A DNA stretch of 64,000 nt from Pigmentiphaga sp. H8 (lineage in GTDB: Bacteria; Pseudomonadota; Gammaproteobacteria; Burkholderiales; Burkholderiaceae_B): NCBI RefSeq assembly GCF_003854895.1, contig NZ_CP033966.1, positions 2,294,001-2,358,000 of the forward strand. Direction: 5' to 3'. Both the position numbers and the translations under genes were made by a program. Positions 34,013-42,809 of the stretch are shown in pieces (positions within the stretch are counted from its first letter, which is position 1; each line of letters opens with the position of its first letter). The notes under the pieces are model-generated. The model saw only the letters and a program-made list of their open reading frames with translations, was not told the DNA's origin and ran no database searches.

Positions 34013-34333
34013 TTGAAACAGACCCTCGCCATCTACGTCCTGATCCTGCTGGCCCTGGTGACCGCGAACCTGCCGTTCCTGTCGGAACGCGTGTTCGGCG
34101 CGGTGGCCTTTCGCCGGGACGGCGCGCCTGCCCGCAAGCCTTTCTGGCTGAGGCTGGTCGAGGTGCTGGTGCTGTATCTGGTGGTCGGCGGCATCGGCCT
34201 GGGTTTCGAGGCCAGCCTGGGCAACGTGTTTCCCCAGGGATGGCAGTTCTACGCCATTACCTTGACGCTGTATCTCGTGTTGGCCTACCCGGGTTTCGTG
34301 TACCGTTATCTTTTCAAACGGACTGCTCGATGA
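34013..34333 (+). CDS. DUF2818 small membrane protein
   Basis: This 106-residue protein has three hydrophobic segments (about 3-22, 46-66, 78-97) and a basic C terminus. It matches the uncharacterised DUF2818 family, which commonly follows nuoN in betaproteobacteria. The start codon is TTG at 34013, with AGGA 8 bases upstream. Its stop overlaps the start of the Nudix gene by 4 bases (ATGA). A role in complex I assembly or stability is suggested only by position. Confidence 0.85.
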   Translation: MKQTLAIYVLILLALVTANLPFLSERVFGAVAFRRDGAPARKPFWLRLVEVLVLYLVVGGIGLGFEASLGNVFPQGWQFYAITLTLYLVLAYPGFVYRYLFKRTAR

Positions 34334-34905
34334 GCGATGATCGAGCCCTGGAGGAACTGGCGCGCAGTTCGGACCGGCTGCGCGAAGCGCCCCTGACCAG
34401 CGAAGCGGTGTTCCGCGGCAAACTGCTGGACGTGCGCCGCGACACCGTCCGGCTGCCGGGCGGGGCGACCGCCACGCGCGAATACATCATGCATCCGGGC
34501 GCGTCCATGATCGTGCCCATGCTGCCGGACGGGCAGGTGGTGCTGGTGCGGCAGTACCGCTACCCCATGCACCGGGCCTTCATCGAATTTCCGGCTGGCA
34601 AGATCGATCCCGGCGAGGCCCCGCTGGCCACCGCGCAGCGGGAACTGCTGGAGGAAACGGGCTACCGGGCCAGCAAGTGGACCGAGCTCACCACCATCCA
34701 CAACGCCATCGCCTATGCCAACGAGCGCATCGTGCTGTTCCTGGCCGAGGGCCTGGAGCGGGGCGAGCAGAAGCTGGACGAGCACGAGTTCCTGGAGGTG
34801 TTCACCGCCCCGCTGGAGGATCTGATGGCCTGGATCCGCCAGGGGGAGGTCACCGACGTCAAGACGGTGATCGGCGCGTTCTTCGTTTCTTCTTCTACGC
34901 GCTGA
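34330..34905 (+). CDS. Nudix hydrolase, ADP-ribose pyrophosphatase type
   Basis: The 191-residue protein has a full Nudix box at residues 90-112: G, five residues, E, seven residues, REL, LEE, TG (GKIDPGEAPLATAQRELLEE). The N-terminal region (EAVFRGKLLDVRRDTVRLPGG, TREYIMHPGAS) is typical of ADP-ribose pyrophosphatases (NudF-like), which split ADP-ribose into AMP and ribose 5-phosphate. The 4-base overlap with DUF2818 suggests it is read as the end of the nuo transcript. Its 3' end overlaps the convergent gene by 11 bp. Confidence 0.9.
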   Translation: MSDDRALEELARSSDRLREAPLTSEAVFRGKLLDVRRDTVRLPGGATATREYIMHPGASMIVPMLPDGQVVLVRQYRYPMHRAFIEFPAGKIDPGEAPLATAQRELLEETGYRASKWTELTTIHNAIAYANERIVLFLAEGLERGEQKLDEHEFLEVFTAPLEDLMAWIRQGEVTDVKTVIGAFFVSSSTR

Positions 34906-35884
34906 CGTCCGGATAGAGGCCATGCGCCCGGCCGTACAGTCGGGCCAGGCCGAACAAGGCGTCGATGTTGGGCGTGGGCACGCCCACTTTCTGCCCCAAT
35001 TCGCGCACCACGGCCACGATGGCGTCCAGCTCCAGCGGGCGGCCGGCTTGCGCATCCTGCAGCATGGAGCTCTTGAAGGCGCCGAGCTTGCGCGTGACGG
35101 CGTGGCGGTCCTCGGCGCTCTGGTCGATGGCGCAGCCCAGTTCGCGCCCGATGCGCGCGGCTTCGTCCATGGCATCGGAGCAGAACCGGCGCACCAGCGG
35201 ATCGTCCAGGATGCGATCGACCGTGGCGCCGGTGATGGCCGAGACCGGGTTCATGGTCATGTTGCCCCACAGCTTGTACCAGATGTCGTGGCGGATGGCC
35301 CGCGAGGCGGTGACGTCGAAGCCCGCCTGCGCGAGCAGTGCGGCGATGCGCTCCACCCGCGCCGAAGCGGTGCCGTCCGGTTCGCCGATGATGAGGCCGC
35401 CCCCCATGTGGTGCTGGACCAGGCCCGGCTCCGGCGTCGAGGTGCTGGCATGGACGACGCAGCCGACCACGCGCGCGGCGGGGATGCCGCGCGCGATCCG
35501 GCCGTCGGGGTCGATGGTCGACAGGGCGGCCTGTTCTGGCGGCAGGATGCCGTGCGCGAACCACCACGGTACACCGTTCATGGCCGGCAGCACGGCGGTA
35601 TCCGGACCCAGCAGGGGCGCGAGCCCGTCCGCGACGGCGGCCAGGGCGGGGCCCTTGACGGCGATCACCACCAGGTCCTGCGGGCCCAGGGCTTGCGCCC
35701 GGTCGCTGGTCGTGACCGGCGCCTGGACGAGTCCGCCGTCCTGCCGCAGCCGCCAGCCGTGCGATTGCAGCGCCGCCAGCGTGGCGCCGCGAGCCAGGGC
35801 GCTGACCGAGCAGGCGCCGGTGGCCGCCAGGCGGGCACCGATGAATCCGCCGATGGCGCCGGCGCCCACGATGCAGACCTTCAT
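34895..35884 (-). CDS. Ketopantoate reductase-like protein (PanE/ApbA family)
   Basis: This 329-residue protein begins with the nucleotide-binding motif GAGAIGGFIGARLA (residues 7-20) and has the family's conserved Lys in VIAVKGPAL (near 77) and Asn in AMNGVPWW. The C-terminal helical domain contains KLWGNMTMNP and a conserved Glu in PLELDAIV. The family reduces 2-dehydropantoate to pantoate with NADPH, but many paralogues act on other oxoacids. An ATG at 35902 would overlap the upstream solute-binding gene by 4 bases (ATGA). Being paired with a Bug protein argues for a catabolic rather than a pantothenate role. Confidence 0.85.
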   Translation of the reverse strand: MKVCIVGAGAIGGFIGARLAATGACSVSALARGATLAALQSHGWRLRQDGGLVQAPVTTSDRAQALGPQDLVVIAVKGPALAAVADGLAPLLGPDTAVLPAMNGVPWWFAHGILPPEQAALSTIDPDGRIARGIPAARVVGCVVHASTSTPEPGLVQHHMGGGLIIGEPDGTASARVERIAALLAQAGFDVTASRAIRHDIWYKLWGNMTMNPVSAITGATVDRILDDPLVRRFCSDAMDEAARIGRELGCAIDQSAEDRHAVTRKLGAFKSSMLQDAQAGRPLELDAIVAVVRELGQKVGVPTPNIDALFGLARLYGRAHGLYPDVSA

Positions 35885-35898
35885 GCTTGCTTTGCGCG

Positions 35899-36912
35899 TC
35901 ATTCCAGCGTGACGTTGGCTTTCTGGATCAGGCCTTGGTAGGTCTTGGACTTGGCCGCGACCTGGCGGCGGATCTCGTCGGGCGACCAGCTGATGGTCTG
36001 GAAGGCGAAGGTGTCCAGGCGCTTCTTGATCTCGGGATCGGCCACGACCTTGGCGACGTCGGCGTTGATCTTGTCGCGGATGGCGGCCGGGAGACCCTTG
36101 GGCGCCAGCAGCACGACGAAGGAGTTGACGTCCAGGCTGGCGGGCCCGCCGCTTTCGGCCACGGTGGGCACGTCGGGCATCTGCGGAATGCGCTTGGGCG
36201 CCGCGACCGCGATGTAGCGCAGCTTGCCGGCCTGGTAGGGGCCCTGGCTGGAGGCGATGGTGGCCATGCTCCAGTTCACTTCCTGGGTGCTGACGGCCGC
36301 GTACAACTGCCCGACCTCCTTGTAGGGCACGTGTTGCATGCTGACGCTGGCTTCGCTTTCCAGGGCGATGCCACCCAGGTGGCCGGGGCTGCCTATGCCC
36401 CAGGATCCGTAGGTGACCTGGCCGGGCTTGGCCTTGGCGGCGGCGACCAGGTCGGAAACGGATTTCCACGGCGACTGGGCGGAGACGGAAACCAGGAAGG
36501 GGGTGATGAACAGGGTGGCGACGGGGTCGAAGACCTTGTCGGGATCGTACTGGCGGCTCTTGTACAGGTGGGGCAGGGCGGCGAGCTGTTCGCTGTCGAG
36601 CTGCAGCAGCGAGTAGCCGTCGGGGGCCGCGCGCTTGAAGGAATCGATGGCGATGAAACCGGCGCCGCCGGGCCGGTTCTCGACCACGACGCGCTGGCCC
36701 CAGGCCTTGCCCAGGCGATCGGCGACCAGGCGCAGGACGGTGTCGGGGCCGCTGCCGACGGAGAAGGAGGTGACCAGGGTGACGGGTTTGGAGGGGTAGG
36801 CGTCGGCGGCGTGGGCCGTGGGCTGGAGCGCGACGCCGGCAAGCGTTGCGACGGCCACACATTGTGCGAGGAAGGCGCGGCGCGCGAACGGGGCGCGGAG
36901 GCGGTGGGGCAT
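35899..36912 (-). CDS. Tripartite tricarboxylate transporter solute-binding protein (Bug family)
   Basis: The 337-residue protein has a signal peptide (residues 1-36, cleavage after TAHA) with a twin-arginine-like ARRAFLA start, then a periplasmic-binding fold. Family marks are YPSKPVTLVTSFSVGSGPD, VENRPGGAGFIA and SWGIGSPGHLGG. Bug proteins bind small carboxylates; most have no transporter genes beside them, as here. The start at 36912 is set by GGAG 7 bases upstream. The stop overlaps or abuts the ketopantoate reductase-like gene, so the two are probably one operon. Confidence 0.9.
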   Translation of the reverse strand: MPHRLRAPFARRAFLAQCVAVATLAGVALQPTAHAADAYPSKPVTLVTSFSVGSGPDTVLRLVADRLGKAWGQRVVVENRPGGAGFIAIDSFKRAAPDGYSLLQLDSEQLAALPHLYKSRQYDPDKVFDPVATLFITPFLVSVSAQSPWKSVSDLVAAAKAKPGQVTYGSWGIGSPGHLGGIALESEASVSMQHVPYKEVGQLYAAVSTQEVNWSMATIASSQGPYQAGKLRYIAVAAPKRIPQMPDVPTVAESGGPASLDVNSFVVLLAPKGLPAAIRDKINADVAKVVADPEIKKRLDTFAFQTISWSPDEIRRQVAAKSKTYQGLIQKANVTLE

Positions 36913-37032
36913 GGTTGGTCTCCTCATGGGTTTCTTGTGCCCGCTAAGAATAGTGCCCGTCCCGCAGCGCGTCAAAATGGCCGTGGGCACGGCGCTTGCC
37001 GCGCGTCATCCTGGTTCAACAGGAGGTGCATC

Positions 37033-37677
37033 ATGACGGTGAAGCTGGAAGCGGGGCAGGTGCTGCCCGATTATGTCCTGCCCGACCATACGAAGACGGC
37101 CCGCGCGTTGTCGGCGCTGCAGGGGGACGACCCCATGCTGCTGGTGCTGATCCGCGGGTTTTTCTGCCCGAAGGACCGCGAGCAGTTGAAGGCGTTGACG
37201 CGGTTCCATCCGCAGTTGGTGGTGGGCAACTGCCGGCTGGTGGTGGTGACCATTGACGACTGGCATACGACCAACAATCTGCGCCAGCAGTTGGGGGCGC
37301 ACTATCCGTTCTTGTACGACGAGCAGAGGCGGGTGCGGGACGAGCTGGATATCCTGGAGTACACGGACACGCAGCATGAACCGATGATTCCGCATACCCT
37401 GCTATTGGCCCCGGGGCTGAAGATACGCAAGGTCTGGAACGGCTATTATTACTGGGGGCGTCCGTCGGTGGCGGAGCTGCATGGGGAGTTGCGGGCGCTG
37501 ACGCGGGAGATACGGCCGGATTGGGATTTGCGGGATCCGCAGGTGCGGGAGCGTTGGAAGCGGGGGGAGAAGAAGGCTTTCTATCCCTACGGGGTGAAGT
37601 CCATGGAGGATGTGTTGCGCGAGATGGCGGGGGCGGTGGATCAGTACGCGGGGGACGCGTCGAAGAAAGGGGCTTGA
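37033..37677 (+). CDS. Peroxiredoxin-like AhpC/TSA-family protein
   Basis: The 214-residue protein has a thioredoxin fold. A cysteine at residue 45 in LIRGFFCPKDREQL takes the place of the peroxidatic cysteine, and another Cys (70) lies in GNCRLVVVTIDD. The usual PxxxTxxC peroxiredoxin motif is altered. Similar redoxin-domain proteins occur widely in proteobacteria with no fixed function. A strong AGGAGGT lies 5 bases before the ATG. The gene diverges from the Bug gene and converges on glcB. Peroxidase activity is likely but not certain. Confidence 0.78.
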   Translation: MTVKLEAGQVLPDYVLPDHTKTARALSALQGDDPMLLVLIRGFFCPKDREQLKALTRFHPQLVVGNCRLVVVTIDDWHTTNNLRQQLGAHYPFLYDEQRRVRDELDILEYTDTQHEPMIPHTLLLAPGLKIRKVWNGYYYWGRPSVAELHGELRALTREIRPDWDLRDPQVRERWKRGEKKAFYPYGVKSMEDVLREMAGAVDQYAGDASKKGA

Positions 37678-37732
37678 GACGGCCGCCCCCGCGGCGGGCC
37701 GGACACGGCCTGCGGCGGGGGCGGGTGGGCAG

Positions 37733-39910
37733 CTAGCGGGTTTGCGCCTTTTTCTTCGCGCGGTAGGCGTGCAGCAGCGGTTCGGTGTAGCCGTTGGGCT
37801 GGCTGCGGCCTTCGAAGACCAGGGCCGAGGCGGCCTGGAAGGCCAGGGAAGTTTCCTCGTTGCCGGACATGGGTTCGTACAGCGGATCGCTGGCGTTCTG
37901 CTGGTCGACCACCTTGGCCATGCGCTTGAGCACGTCGCGGACCTGGGCTTCGTTGGTGATGCCGTGGCGCAGCCAGTTGGCGATGTGCTGGCTGGAGATG
38001 CGCAGGGTGGCGCGGTCTTCCATCAGGCCGACGTTGTGGATGTCGGGCACCTTGGAGCAGCCCACGCCCTGGTCGATCCAGCGCACCACGTAGCCCAGGA
38101 TGCCCTGGGCGTTGTTCTCGAGTTCCTGCTGGATGTCGGCGGGCGACCAGGCGGCGGGGTCGCCGACGGGGACGGTCAGGAGGCCTTGCTGGAGTTCCTG
38201 GCTGACCGCGCTCAGCCTGGTCTTTTCCAGTTCCTGCTGGACGGCCTGCACGTCCACCTGGTGGTAATGCATGGCGTGCAGGGTGGCGGCGGTGGGCGAG
38301 GGGACCCAGGCGGTGTTGGCGCCGGCCTTGGGGTGGGCGATCTTCTGTTCCAGCATGGCGGCCATCAGGTCGGGCATGGCCCACATGCCCTTGCCGATCT
38401 GGGCGCGGCCGCGAAGGCCGGCGTCCAGGCCGATCAGCACGTTGCTGCGTTCGTAGGCGGCGATCCAGGCCGAGGCCTTCATGTCGCCCTTGCGCAGCAT
38501 GGGGCCGGCCTCCATGGCGGTGTGGATCTCGTCGCCGGTGCGGTCCAGGAAGCCGGTGTTGATGAAGGCCACGCGGGGGCTGGCGGCGGCGATGCAGGCT
38601 TTGAGGTTGACGCTGGTGCGGCGCTCCTCGTCCATGATGCCCATCTTCATCGCGTGGCGCGGCAGGCCCAGCAGGTCTTCGACGCGGTCGAACAGTTCGC
38701 TGGCGAAGGCCACTTCGGCCGGGCCGTGCATCTTGGGCTTGACGACGTAGAACGAGCCCTTGCGCGAGTTGCGGCGGATTTTCAGGTCGGGCAGCGAGGC
38801 CAGCGTGGCGACGACGGCGTCCAGGATGCCTTCCGGGATCTCGTTGCCGTCCTGGTCCAGCACGGCGGGGTTGGTCATCAGGTGGCCGACGTGGCGCACG
38901 AACATCAGCGAGCGCCCATGCAGCGTCAGCGACGAGCCGTCGGCGGCGGTGTATTCGCGGTCGGCGTTCAGGCGGCGGGTGAAGGTCTTGCCGTTCTTGG
39001 TGACTTCCTCGGTCAGGTCGCCCTTGTTCAGGCCCAGCCAGTTGCGGTAGATCTTGACCTTGTCGTCGGTGTCGACCGCGGCGACGGAGTCTTCGCAGTC
39101 CATGATGGTGGTGATGGCCGATTCCAGCACGACGTCCTTGACGCCGGCGGCGTCGGTGGCGCCGATCTGGCTGGCGCGGTCGACCTGGATCTCGAAGTGC
39201 AGGCCGTTGCCCTTGAGCAGGACGGCCGAGGGCGCCTGGGCCTGGCCCTGGTGGCCGGCGAACTGTTCGGGCCGGCGCAGGCCGGTTTCGCCCTGCTTGA
39301 GCGCCACCACGAGCTTGCCGTCGCGCACCGAGTAGCCGGTGGCGTCGGCATGCGAGCCCTGGGCCAGCGGCGCGGCCTGGTCGAGGAAGGCGCGGGCGCG
39401 GGCGATGACGGCCTGGCCGCGCACGGGGTTGTAGCCGGCGCTGCGTTCGGCGCCGCCGGTCTCGGGCAGGGCGTCGGTGCCGTAGAGGGCGTCGTACAGG
39501 CTGCCCCAGCGCGCGTTGGCGGCGTTCAGGGCATAGCGCTGGTTGGAGACCGGCACCACGAGCTGCGGACCGGCCTGTTCGGCGATCTCGGTGTCGACGT
39601 TGTCGGTGGTGACGCGGACCTGTTCGGGCTGGGGCAGCAGGTAGCCGATGCGTTCCAGGAAGGCGCGGTAGGCCGCCTGGTCGCTGACGGGGCCGGGATG
39701 GGCGCGGTGCCAGCCGTCGATCTCGGCCTGCAGGCGGTCGCGCTCGGCCAGCAGCGCGCGGTTCTTGGGCGCGAGGTCGTGCACGATCCGCGAGAAGCCT
39801 TGCCAGAAGCGATCGCTGTCGAGGCCGGTGCCGGGAAGGGCTTCCTGTTCGATGAAGCGGTCGAGTTCGTTCGCCACTTGCAGACCGTGGCGATGGGTGC
39901 GTTCCGTCAT
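37733..39910 (-). CDS. glcB: Malate synthase G
   Basis: This 725-residue cytosolic enzyme condenses glyoxylate with acetyl-CoA to give malate (glyoxylate bypass and glycolate use). Its length matches the G isoform. Recognisable segments are TIMDCEDSVAAVDTDDK (Mg-binding region), FINTGFLDRTGDEIHT and MEDRATLRISSQHIANWLRHG. The start at 39910 follows AGGAG by 8 bases. No isocitrate lyase or glycolate oxidase genes are nearby. Confidence 0.97.
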   Translation of the reverse strand: MTERTHRHGLQVANELDRFIEQEALPGTGLDSDRFWQGFSRIVHDLAPKNRALLAERDRLQAEIDGWHRAHPGPVSDQAAYRAFLERIGYLLPQPEQVRVTTDNVDTEIAEQAGPQLVVPVSNQRYALNAANARWGSLYDALYGTDALPETGGAERSAGYNPVRGQAVIARARAFLDQAAPLAQGSHADATGYSVRDGKLVVALKQGETGLRRPEQFAGHQGQAQAPSAVLLKGNGLHFEIQVDRASQIGATDAAGVKDVVLESAITTIMDCEDSVAAVDTDDKVKIYRNWLGLNKGDLTEEVTKNGKTFTRRLNADREYTAADGSSLTLHGRSLMFVRHVGHLMTNPAVLDQDGNEIPEGILDAVVATLASLPDLKIRRNSRKGSFYVVKPKMHGPAEVAFASELFDRVEDLLGLPRHAMKMGIMDEERRTSVNLKACIAAASPRVAFINTGFLDRTGDEIHTAMEAGPMLRKGDMKASAWIAAYERSNVLIGLDAGLRGRAQIGKGMWAMPDLMAAMLEQKIAHPKAGANTAWVPSPTAATLHAMHYHQVDVQAVQQELEKTRLSAVSQELQQGLLTVPVGDPAAWSPADIQQELENNAQGILGYVVRWIDQGVGCSKVPDIHNVGLMEDRATLRISSQHIANWLRHGITNEAQVRDVLKRMAKVVDQQNASDPLYEPMSGNEETSLAFQAASALVFEGRSQPNGYTEPLLHAYRAKKKAQTR

Positions 39911-40121
39911 GGGGATTCTCCTGGCTATGCCTGATGGTGCTGGCGGCCCTCGCGGGCCGCGCCAATGGGATGTATCGATGATAAACGTAGGAGCCGAGCC
40001 CAGGGCCCTGGAATACCGTGCGCCGGAGTCACAATTGCTTTGCGTGGGAAGAGGGAATACGAGGGAAGGAAGCGCGCGAGGCGAGACAGATGCCGGCCGA
40101 GCAGGCATAATTCGATGTAAT

Positions 40122-40136
40122 TGAGATCGATTCTCC
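40122..40136 (+). promoter_or_regulatory. Fur-like operator before the heme oxygenase gene
   Basis: The 15-base stretch TGAGATCGATTCTCC matches 12 of 15 positions of the classical Fur-type palindrome TGAGAATGATTCTCA as I know it. It lies 28 bp before the heme oxygenase start. Iron repression of the heme uptake genes is the natural reading. Confidence 0.5.
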
Positions 40137-40164
40137 TTTGCATTTCCGTCCGAGGTATTACGCC

Positions 40165-40779
40165 ATGTCGCTCCAAAGCGCCTCTTCGCCGTCGCTGGCC
40201 CTGCGCCTGAAAACCGAAACCGCTCCCTTGCACGAGAAGCTCGACAAGCTCGTGATGTCGCTCAAGCCGTTCGACACCCGGGAGAACTATGGCCGCTTCG
40301 TCGCCGCCCAGTATCTTTTCCAGCGCGACATCGAGTCGCTGTACGACGACCAGGCCTACGCGGCCCGGATTCCGGACCTGGCCACGCGGCCCCGGCTGGC
40401 GGCGGCGCACGCCGATCTGCAGGACCTGGGGCAGGCCATTCCCGAGGCCGGCGAAGCGCCGCGGGGGCAGGGCATGGCCCTGCCCGAAGGCCTGGGCTGG
40501 CTGTACGTGTCCGAGGGCTCCAAGCTGGGCGCGGCCTTCCTGTTCAAGGAAGCGGGCCAGCGGCTGGGGCTGGACGAGAACTTCGGCGCCCGCAACCTGG
40601 CATCGCCTGCCGACGGCCGCGGGGCGGCGTGGAAGCGTTTCGTCCAGGCGCTGGATGGCAGCGGCCTGTCCGCCCAGGAGCAGGACAGGGTGGTGGCCGG
40701 GGCCAGCGCCGCCTTCGAGCGCTTCGCCGTGCTGCTGGCGCGCAGCTATGATCTGAAGGGCGAGCCGTCGCTCGCGTGA
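40165..40779 (+). CDS. hemO: Biliverdin-producing heme oxygenase
   Basis: This 204-residue, all-helical enzyme opens heme to biliverdin, CO and iron. The proximal heme ligand is His23 in ETAPLHEKLD, and the distal helix motif is YVSEGSKLGAAFLFKEA (about residues 122-138). It is of the bacterial HemO/PigA/BhuO type. The start at 40165 follows GAGG by about 9 bases; a TTG at 40138 is unlikely because it lies next to the Fur-like site. The next gene begins 13 bp after its stop, placing it at the head of a heme uptake operon. Confidence 0.92.
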   Translation: MSLQSASSPSLALRLKTETAPLHEKLDKLVMSLKPFDTRENYGRFVAAQYLFQRDIESLYDDQAYAARIPDLATRPRLAAAHADLQDLGQAIPEAGEAPRGQGMALPEGLGWLYVSEGSKLGAAFLFKEAGQRLGLDENFGARNLASPADGRGAAWKRFVQALDGSGLSAQEQDRVVAGASAAFERFAVLLARSYDLKGEPSLA

Positions 40780-40792
40780 GGGAATGATGTCG

Positions 40793-41689
40793 ATGTCCAC
40801 TATGACGGAGCGCCGCCGGGCTTTGCTGGCGGCGCTGCCGGCCGGCCTTCTGCTGGGGGCCCTGGCGCCGGTGGCGCGCGCCGCCCGGCCGCTGGCCCAG
40901 GGGCCGCGCGTGGTGTCGGTGGGAGCCGGCGTGACCGAGATCGTCTATGCGCTGGGCGGCCAATCCCAGCTGTTGGCGGTCGATACCAGCAGCCTTTACC
41001 CGCCCCAGGCCCTGGCGCTGCCCAAGGTCGGCTACCAGCGCACGCTGTCGGCCGAAGGCGTGCTGTCCCTGGGGCCGCAGGTGCTGCTGGCGGGCCAGGA
41101 GGCGGGTCCGCCCGCGGTGCTGCGGCAGATCGAGTCGGCGGGGGTCAAGGTCGTGCACGTCGATGGCGACTACACCTTCGACGGCGTGTTGGGGCGCATC
41201 GGTACCGTGGCGGCCGCGCTGGGCCGGCAGGCCGAAGGCCAGGCGCTGGCCGACGGGCTGTCGTCGCGCTGGCAGGCCTTGCAGGCCCGCATCGCGGCGG
41301 CGCCGCTGCGCGGGCCGGGCGGCCGGCCACTGCGCGTGGCCTGCGTGATGCGGCATGGCGCCAGCACCATGGCGGCCGGGCGGGATACGGGCGCCGACGC
41401 GATGCTCAAGCTGGTCGGCGCGGTCAATGTGTTCGGCGGCGACTTCGCCAACTACAAGCCCTTGTCGGCCGAGTCGCTGGCCAGCGCGGCGCCCGATGCC
41501 ATCGTCGGCACCTTCGACGGCACGCAGGAGCCGGATGCCCGGGCGCGCCTGCTGGCCACGCCGGGCCTGGCGATGACGCCCGCCGGCCGGAACCAGCGCG
41601 CGGTGTTGTTCGACATCGTGCTGCTGCTGGGCTTCGGTCCACGCCTGCCGCAGGCGGTCGAAGACCTGTATGGCGCGCTCGGCGCATGA
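40793..41689 (+). CDS. hmuT: Heme ABC transporter, periplasmic heme-binding protein
   Basis: The 298-residue protein has a signal peptide with a twin-arginine-like TERRRALLAALPAG start and cleavage near ARAA, then a class III (BtuF-like) binding fold: RVVSVGAGVTEIVYALGG and QRTLSAEGVLSLGPQVLL. It corresponds to BhuT of the Bordetella heme system. GAGGGA lies 9 bases before the ATG at 40793; ATGs at 40784 and 40787 are alternatives. It hands heme to the HmuU permease. Confidence 0.9.
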   Translation: MSTMTERRRALLAALPAGLLLGALAPVARAARPLAQGPRVVSVGAGVTEIVYALGGQSQLLAVDTSSLYPPQALALPKVGYQRTLSAEGVLSLGPQVLLAGQEAGPPAVLRQIESAGVKVVHVDGDYTFDGVLGRIGTVAAALGRQAEGQALADGLSSRWQALQARIAAAPLRGPGGRPLRVACVMRHGASTMAAGRDTGADAMLKLVGAVNVFGGDFANYKPLSAESLASAAPDAIVGTFDGTQEPDARARLLATPGLAMTPAGRNQRAVLFDIVLLLGFGPRLPQAVEDLYGALGA

Positions 41690-41699
41690 GGTCGGCGCC

Positions 41700-42809
41700 G
41701 TGACGACTGTTTCCAGCGTGGAGACGGCCACGCCGCCGTCGGGCTGGGCCCGGGTAAGAGCGGGCCGCATGCCGGCCGCCTGGCTGTTCGCGGTCCTGGC
41801 CGCGCTGCTGGCGGTGCTGGTGGTGGTGGCCGCCGGCCGCGGCGCCTATCCCATCTCGGCGTCCAACGTGCTGGCCATCCTGCTGCACAAGGCGGGCCTG
41901 TCCCAGGGCGGGTTCGAGCCCCAGCAGATGGGCGTGCTGTGGACCATACGCCTGCCGCGCGTGATGCTGGGCGTGGCGGTGGGCGCGCTGCTGGGCATGG
42001 CGGGCGCGACGCTGCAAGGCCTGTTCCGCAACCCCTTGGCCGATCCCGGCCTGATCGGGGTGTCCAGCGGGGCGGCGCTCGCGGTCGCGCTGACCATCGT
42101 GTTCGGCAACCTGTGGTGGCCGGCGCTGGCCCAGGCCATGGGGCTGGCGCTGCTGCCGGTCGCCGCCTTCGCCGGAGGCGTGCTGACCACCTTGCTGGTC
42201 TACCGTATCGGCCGCACCTCGCTGGGCGTATCCGTGGCCGCCATGCTGCTGGCGGGGATCGCCATGAACGCCATCGCCATGGCGCTGATCGGGCTCGCCA
42301 GCTACATGGCGACCGACGAGCAGCTGCGCAATCTGACCTTCTGGAACCTGGGCAGCCTGGCACCCGCCACCTGGCCCATCGTGGGCGTCGTGTCCGTGGT
42401 CGGCGCGGTGGCGCTGGCGGGCATGTGGCGCCTGCGCAGCGGGCTCAATGCGATGGCCCTGGGCGAGGCCGAGGCCCGCCACCTGGGCGTGGCGGTGGAA
42501 AGCCTGAAGGCGCTGGCGGTGGTGTTCAGCGCGCTGGCGGTGGGCATGGCGGTGGCCTTCTGCGGCATCATCGGCTTCCTGGGCCTGGTCGCGCCGCACT
42601 GCATCCGCCTGATGGCGGGGCCGGACGCGCGCATCGTGCTGCCCGGCGCGGCCCTGCTGGGCGCCGCGTTGACGGTGGGGGCCGACCTGGTCGCCCGCCT
42701 GATCATCGCGCCGGCCGAACTGCCCATAGGCGTGCTGACCGCGCTGATCGGGGCGCCGTTCTTCCTGTTCCTGCTGCTGCGGGCCAAGGGCAGGATGTTC
42801 GAAGGATGA
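41700..42809 (+). CDS. hmuU: Heme ABC transporter permease (FecCD family)
   Basis: The 369-residue integral membrane protein has about ten helices. Typical FecCD segments include RLPRVMLGVAVGALLGMAGA, LQGLFRNPLADPGLIGVSSG and FCGIIGFLGLVAPHCIRLMAG. I chose the GTG at 41700 because GAGGT (inside the end of hmuT) lies 7 bases before it; an ATG at 41670 would overlap hmuT by 20 bp. Its stop overlaps the hmuV start by 4 bases. Confidence 0.92.
   Translation: MTTVSSVETATPPSGWARVRAGRMPAAWLFAVLAALLAVLVVVAAGRGAYPISASNVLAILLHKAGLSQGGFEPQQMGVLWTIRLPRVMLGVAVGALLGMAGATLQGLFRNPLADPGLIGVSSGAALAVALTIVFGNLWWPALAQAMGLALLPVAAFAGGVLTTLLVYRIGRTSLGVSVAAMLLAGIAMNAIAMALIGLASYMATDEQLRNLTFWNLGSLAPATWPIVGVVSVVGAVALAGMWRLRSGLNAMALGEAEARHLGVAVESLKALAVVFSALAVGMAVAFCGIIGFLGLVAPHCIRLMAGPDARIVLPGAALLGAALTVGADLVARLIIAPAELPIGVLTALIGAPFFLFLLLRAKGRMFEG

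Noticed and set aside
30874..34032. 1,052-codon minus-strand frame opposite nuoL-nuoN
   Set aside because: The translation is a His/Gln/Asp-rich low-complexity mirror of membrane-protein codons, while the plus strand encodes three intact complex I subunits.
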